Positions 5,530 to 5,768 of a stretch of 5,768 bases of DNA are shown one piece after another. This stretch comes from an uncultured Synergistales bacterium (lineage in GTDB: Bacteria > Synergistota > Synergistia > Synergistales > Aminobacteriaceae): the NCBI GenBank assembly GCA_905233295.1, contig CAJODX010000137.1, forward strand, positions 1 to 5,768, in the 5' to 3' direction. Each line of letters starts with the position of its first letter. Positions within the stretch are counted from its first letter, which is position 1. The notes under the pieces are model-generated. The model was given only the letters and a program-made list of their open reading frames with translations. It ran no database searches and was not told the DNA's origin. The translations under genes were made by a program, and so were the position numbers.

Positions 5530-5768
5530 TAACAAATGTGAGACGTAGAGAGAGATATAGATTCGCTTGGCGGACACTAATCCACGCATTTTGCAAATAA
5601 AAACTTAAATCCTTAGCGGTAACGTTAAGGTTGGGCATGGAGGCAAAAGTTCCTTCGTGTGCCAAGAGAACCACCTGCACCTTAGCCACACTAACTAGTC
5701 TAAATGCGGGGCTTACAGTTTAGGCTGTGAGTTAAGAACGTGTAAAACCGTCTGAGTTTAGACCGTAT
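5530..5768 (+). ncRNA. Putative structured RNA, unclassified
   Basis: Several stems stack up in a short span. CCTTAGCG (5611-5618) and CGTTAAGG (5623-5630) form an 8-bp stem with one G-U, capped by a GUAA (GNRA-type) tetraloop. TTGGGCA (5631-5637) pairs with TGCCAA (5660-5665) through one bulged G. CTTACAG (5712-5718) pairs with CTGTGAG (5725-5731) around TTTAGG. GTCTAAA (5698-5704) can pair with TTTAGAC (5757-5763), competing with the 5747-5766 hairpin. It is richer in G+C than the spacer at 2177-2929. A promoter lies at 5495-5523. It does not match tRNA, tmRNA, SRP, RNase P or a riboswitch class I know. A guide-type RNA from a TnpB 3' end is the most attractive reading but unproven. Confidence 0.35.

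Larger units (their letters stand above)
5442..5768 (+). mobile_element. Possible remnant or non-autonomous IS200/IS605-type element (right side may continue beyond the window)
   Basis: Left boundary: TTGAT (5437-5441) followed by the 5457-5478 hairpin. Near the window edge, ACCGTCT (5747-5753) and AGACCGT (5760-5766) form a hairpin with one C-C mismatch, in the position expected of a right-end hairpin. Between them, one frame reads KSLAVTLRLGMEAKVPSCAK... (from 5607), then GLTV-stop-AVS-stop-ERVKPSEFRPY to the edge. The GLTV...ERVKPS end is reminiscent of TnpB C-termini (often NACGxxVRPS), but the frame has stops, and no zinc finger or RuvC motif is visible. If right, this is a short derivative of about 330 bases that kept the ends and the 3' tail. 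Chance similarity is possible. Confidence 0.3.

Noticed and set aside
5471..5689. Minus-strand protein of 72 residues
   Set aside because: It overlaps the structured segment in antisense, starts with GTG without a clear ribosome binding site, and contains no recognisable domain.

Overview
The window looks like bacterial accessory DNA of about 40% GC (by eye), probably from a strict anaerobe. The anchor is a complete indolepyruvate:ferredoxin oxidoreductase alpha subunit (iorA), an enzyme of amino-acid-fermenting anaerobes. Together with AT-rich spacers and good Shine-Dalgarno sites this suggests a gut-type Bacillota/Negativicutes or Synergistota member. The sequence alone does not settle the taxon.

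Layout. (1) 1-417, minus strand: N-terminal 139 codons of a repetitive coiled-coil protein that runs off the left edge. Its start overlaps the iorA stop by 8 bases, and it sits where iorB would often be. (2) 410-2176, minus: iorA. (3) 2177-2929: a 753-base, very AT-rich divergent intergenic region with a 26-bp inverted repeat (2561-2586), a 17-bp direct repeat (2671/2727), a 16-nt A/T-tract repeat (2523/2790) and a strong ribosome binding site for the next gene. (4) 2930-5481, plus: two reading frames that overlap as ATGA at 4114-4117. They look like one large protein of about 850 residues split by a -1 frame change. The first part has a nuclease-like E...PD...QxK pattern and ends in a hydrophobic segment. 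The second part has a hydrophobic helix, a long glycine zipper, and a charged linker with an extra C-terminal domain. The second part has no ribosome binding site of its own. A dnaX-type heptamer A-AAA-AAG (4093-4099) lies just before the junction, between the arms of a 7-bp inverted repeat. (5) 5442-5768, plus: a region with no convincing intact gene but clear RNA/DNA structure. It has a 9-bp hairpin with a TTTA loop downstream of a TTGAT pentamer, a plausible promoter, an 8-bp hairpin with a GUAA tetraloop, further stem-loops, and a reading frame with stops that faintly resembles a TnpB C-terminus. It may be the remains or a non-autonomous derivative of an IS200/IS605-type element that truncated the upstream gene.

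How it fits together. iorA and the coiled-coil gene appear co-transcribed leftward and are metabolic/structural. The divergent split gene resembles, from memory, a widespread uncharacterised family of nuclease-like plus glycine-zipper proteins, possibly a toxin or defence effector. The most interesting points are whether it is made by programmed frameshifting or is a broken gene, and what the structured region downstream of it is.
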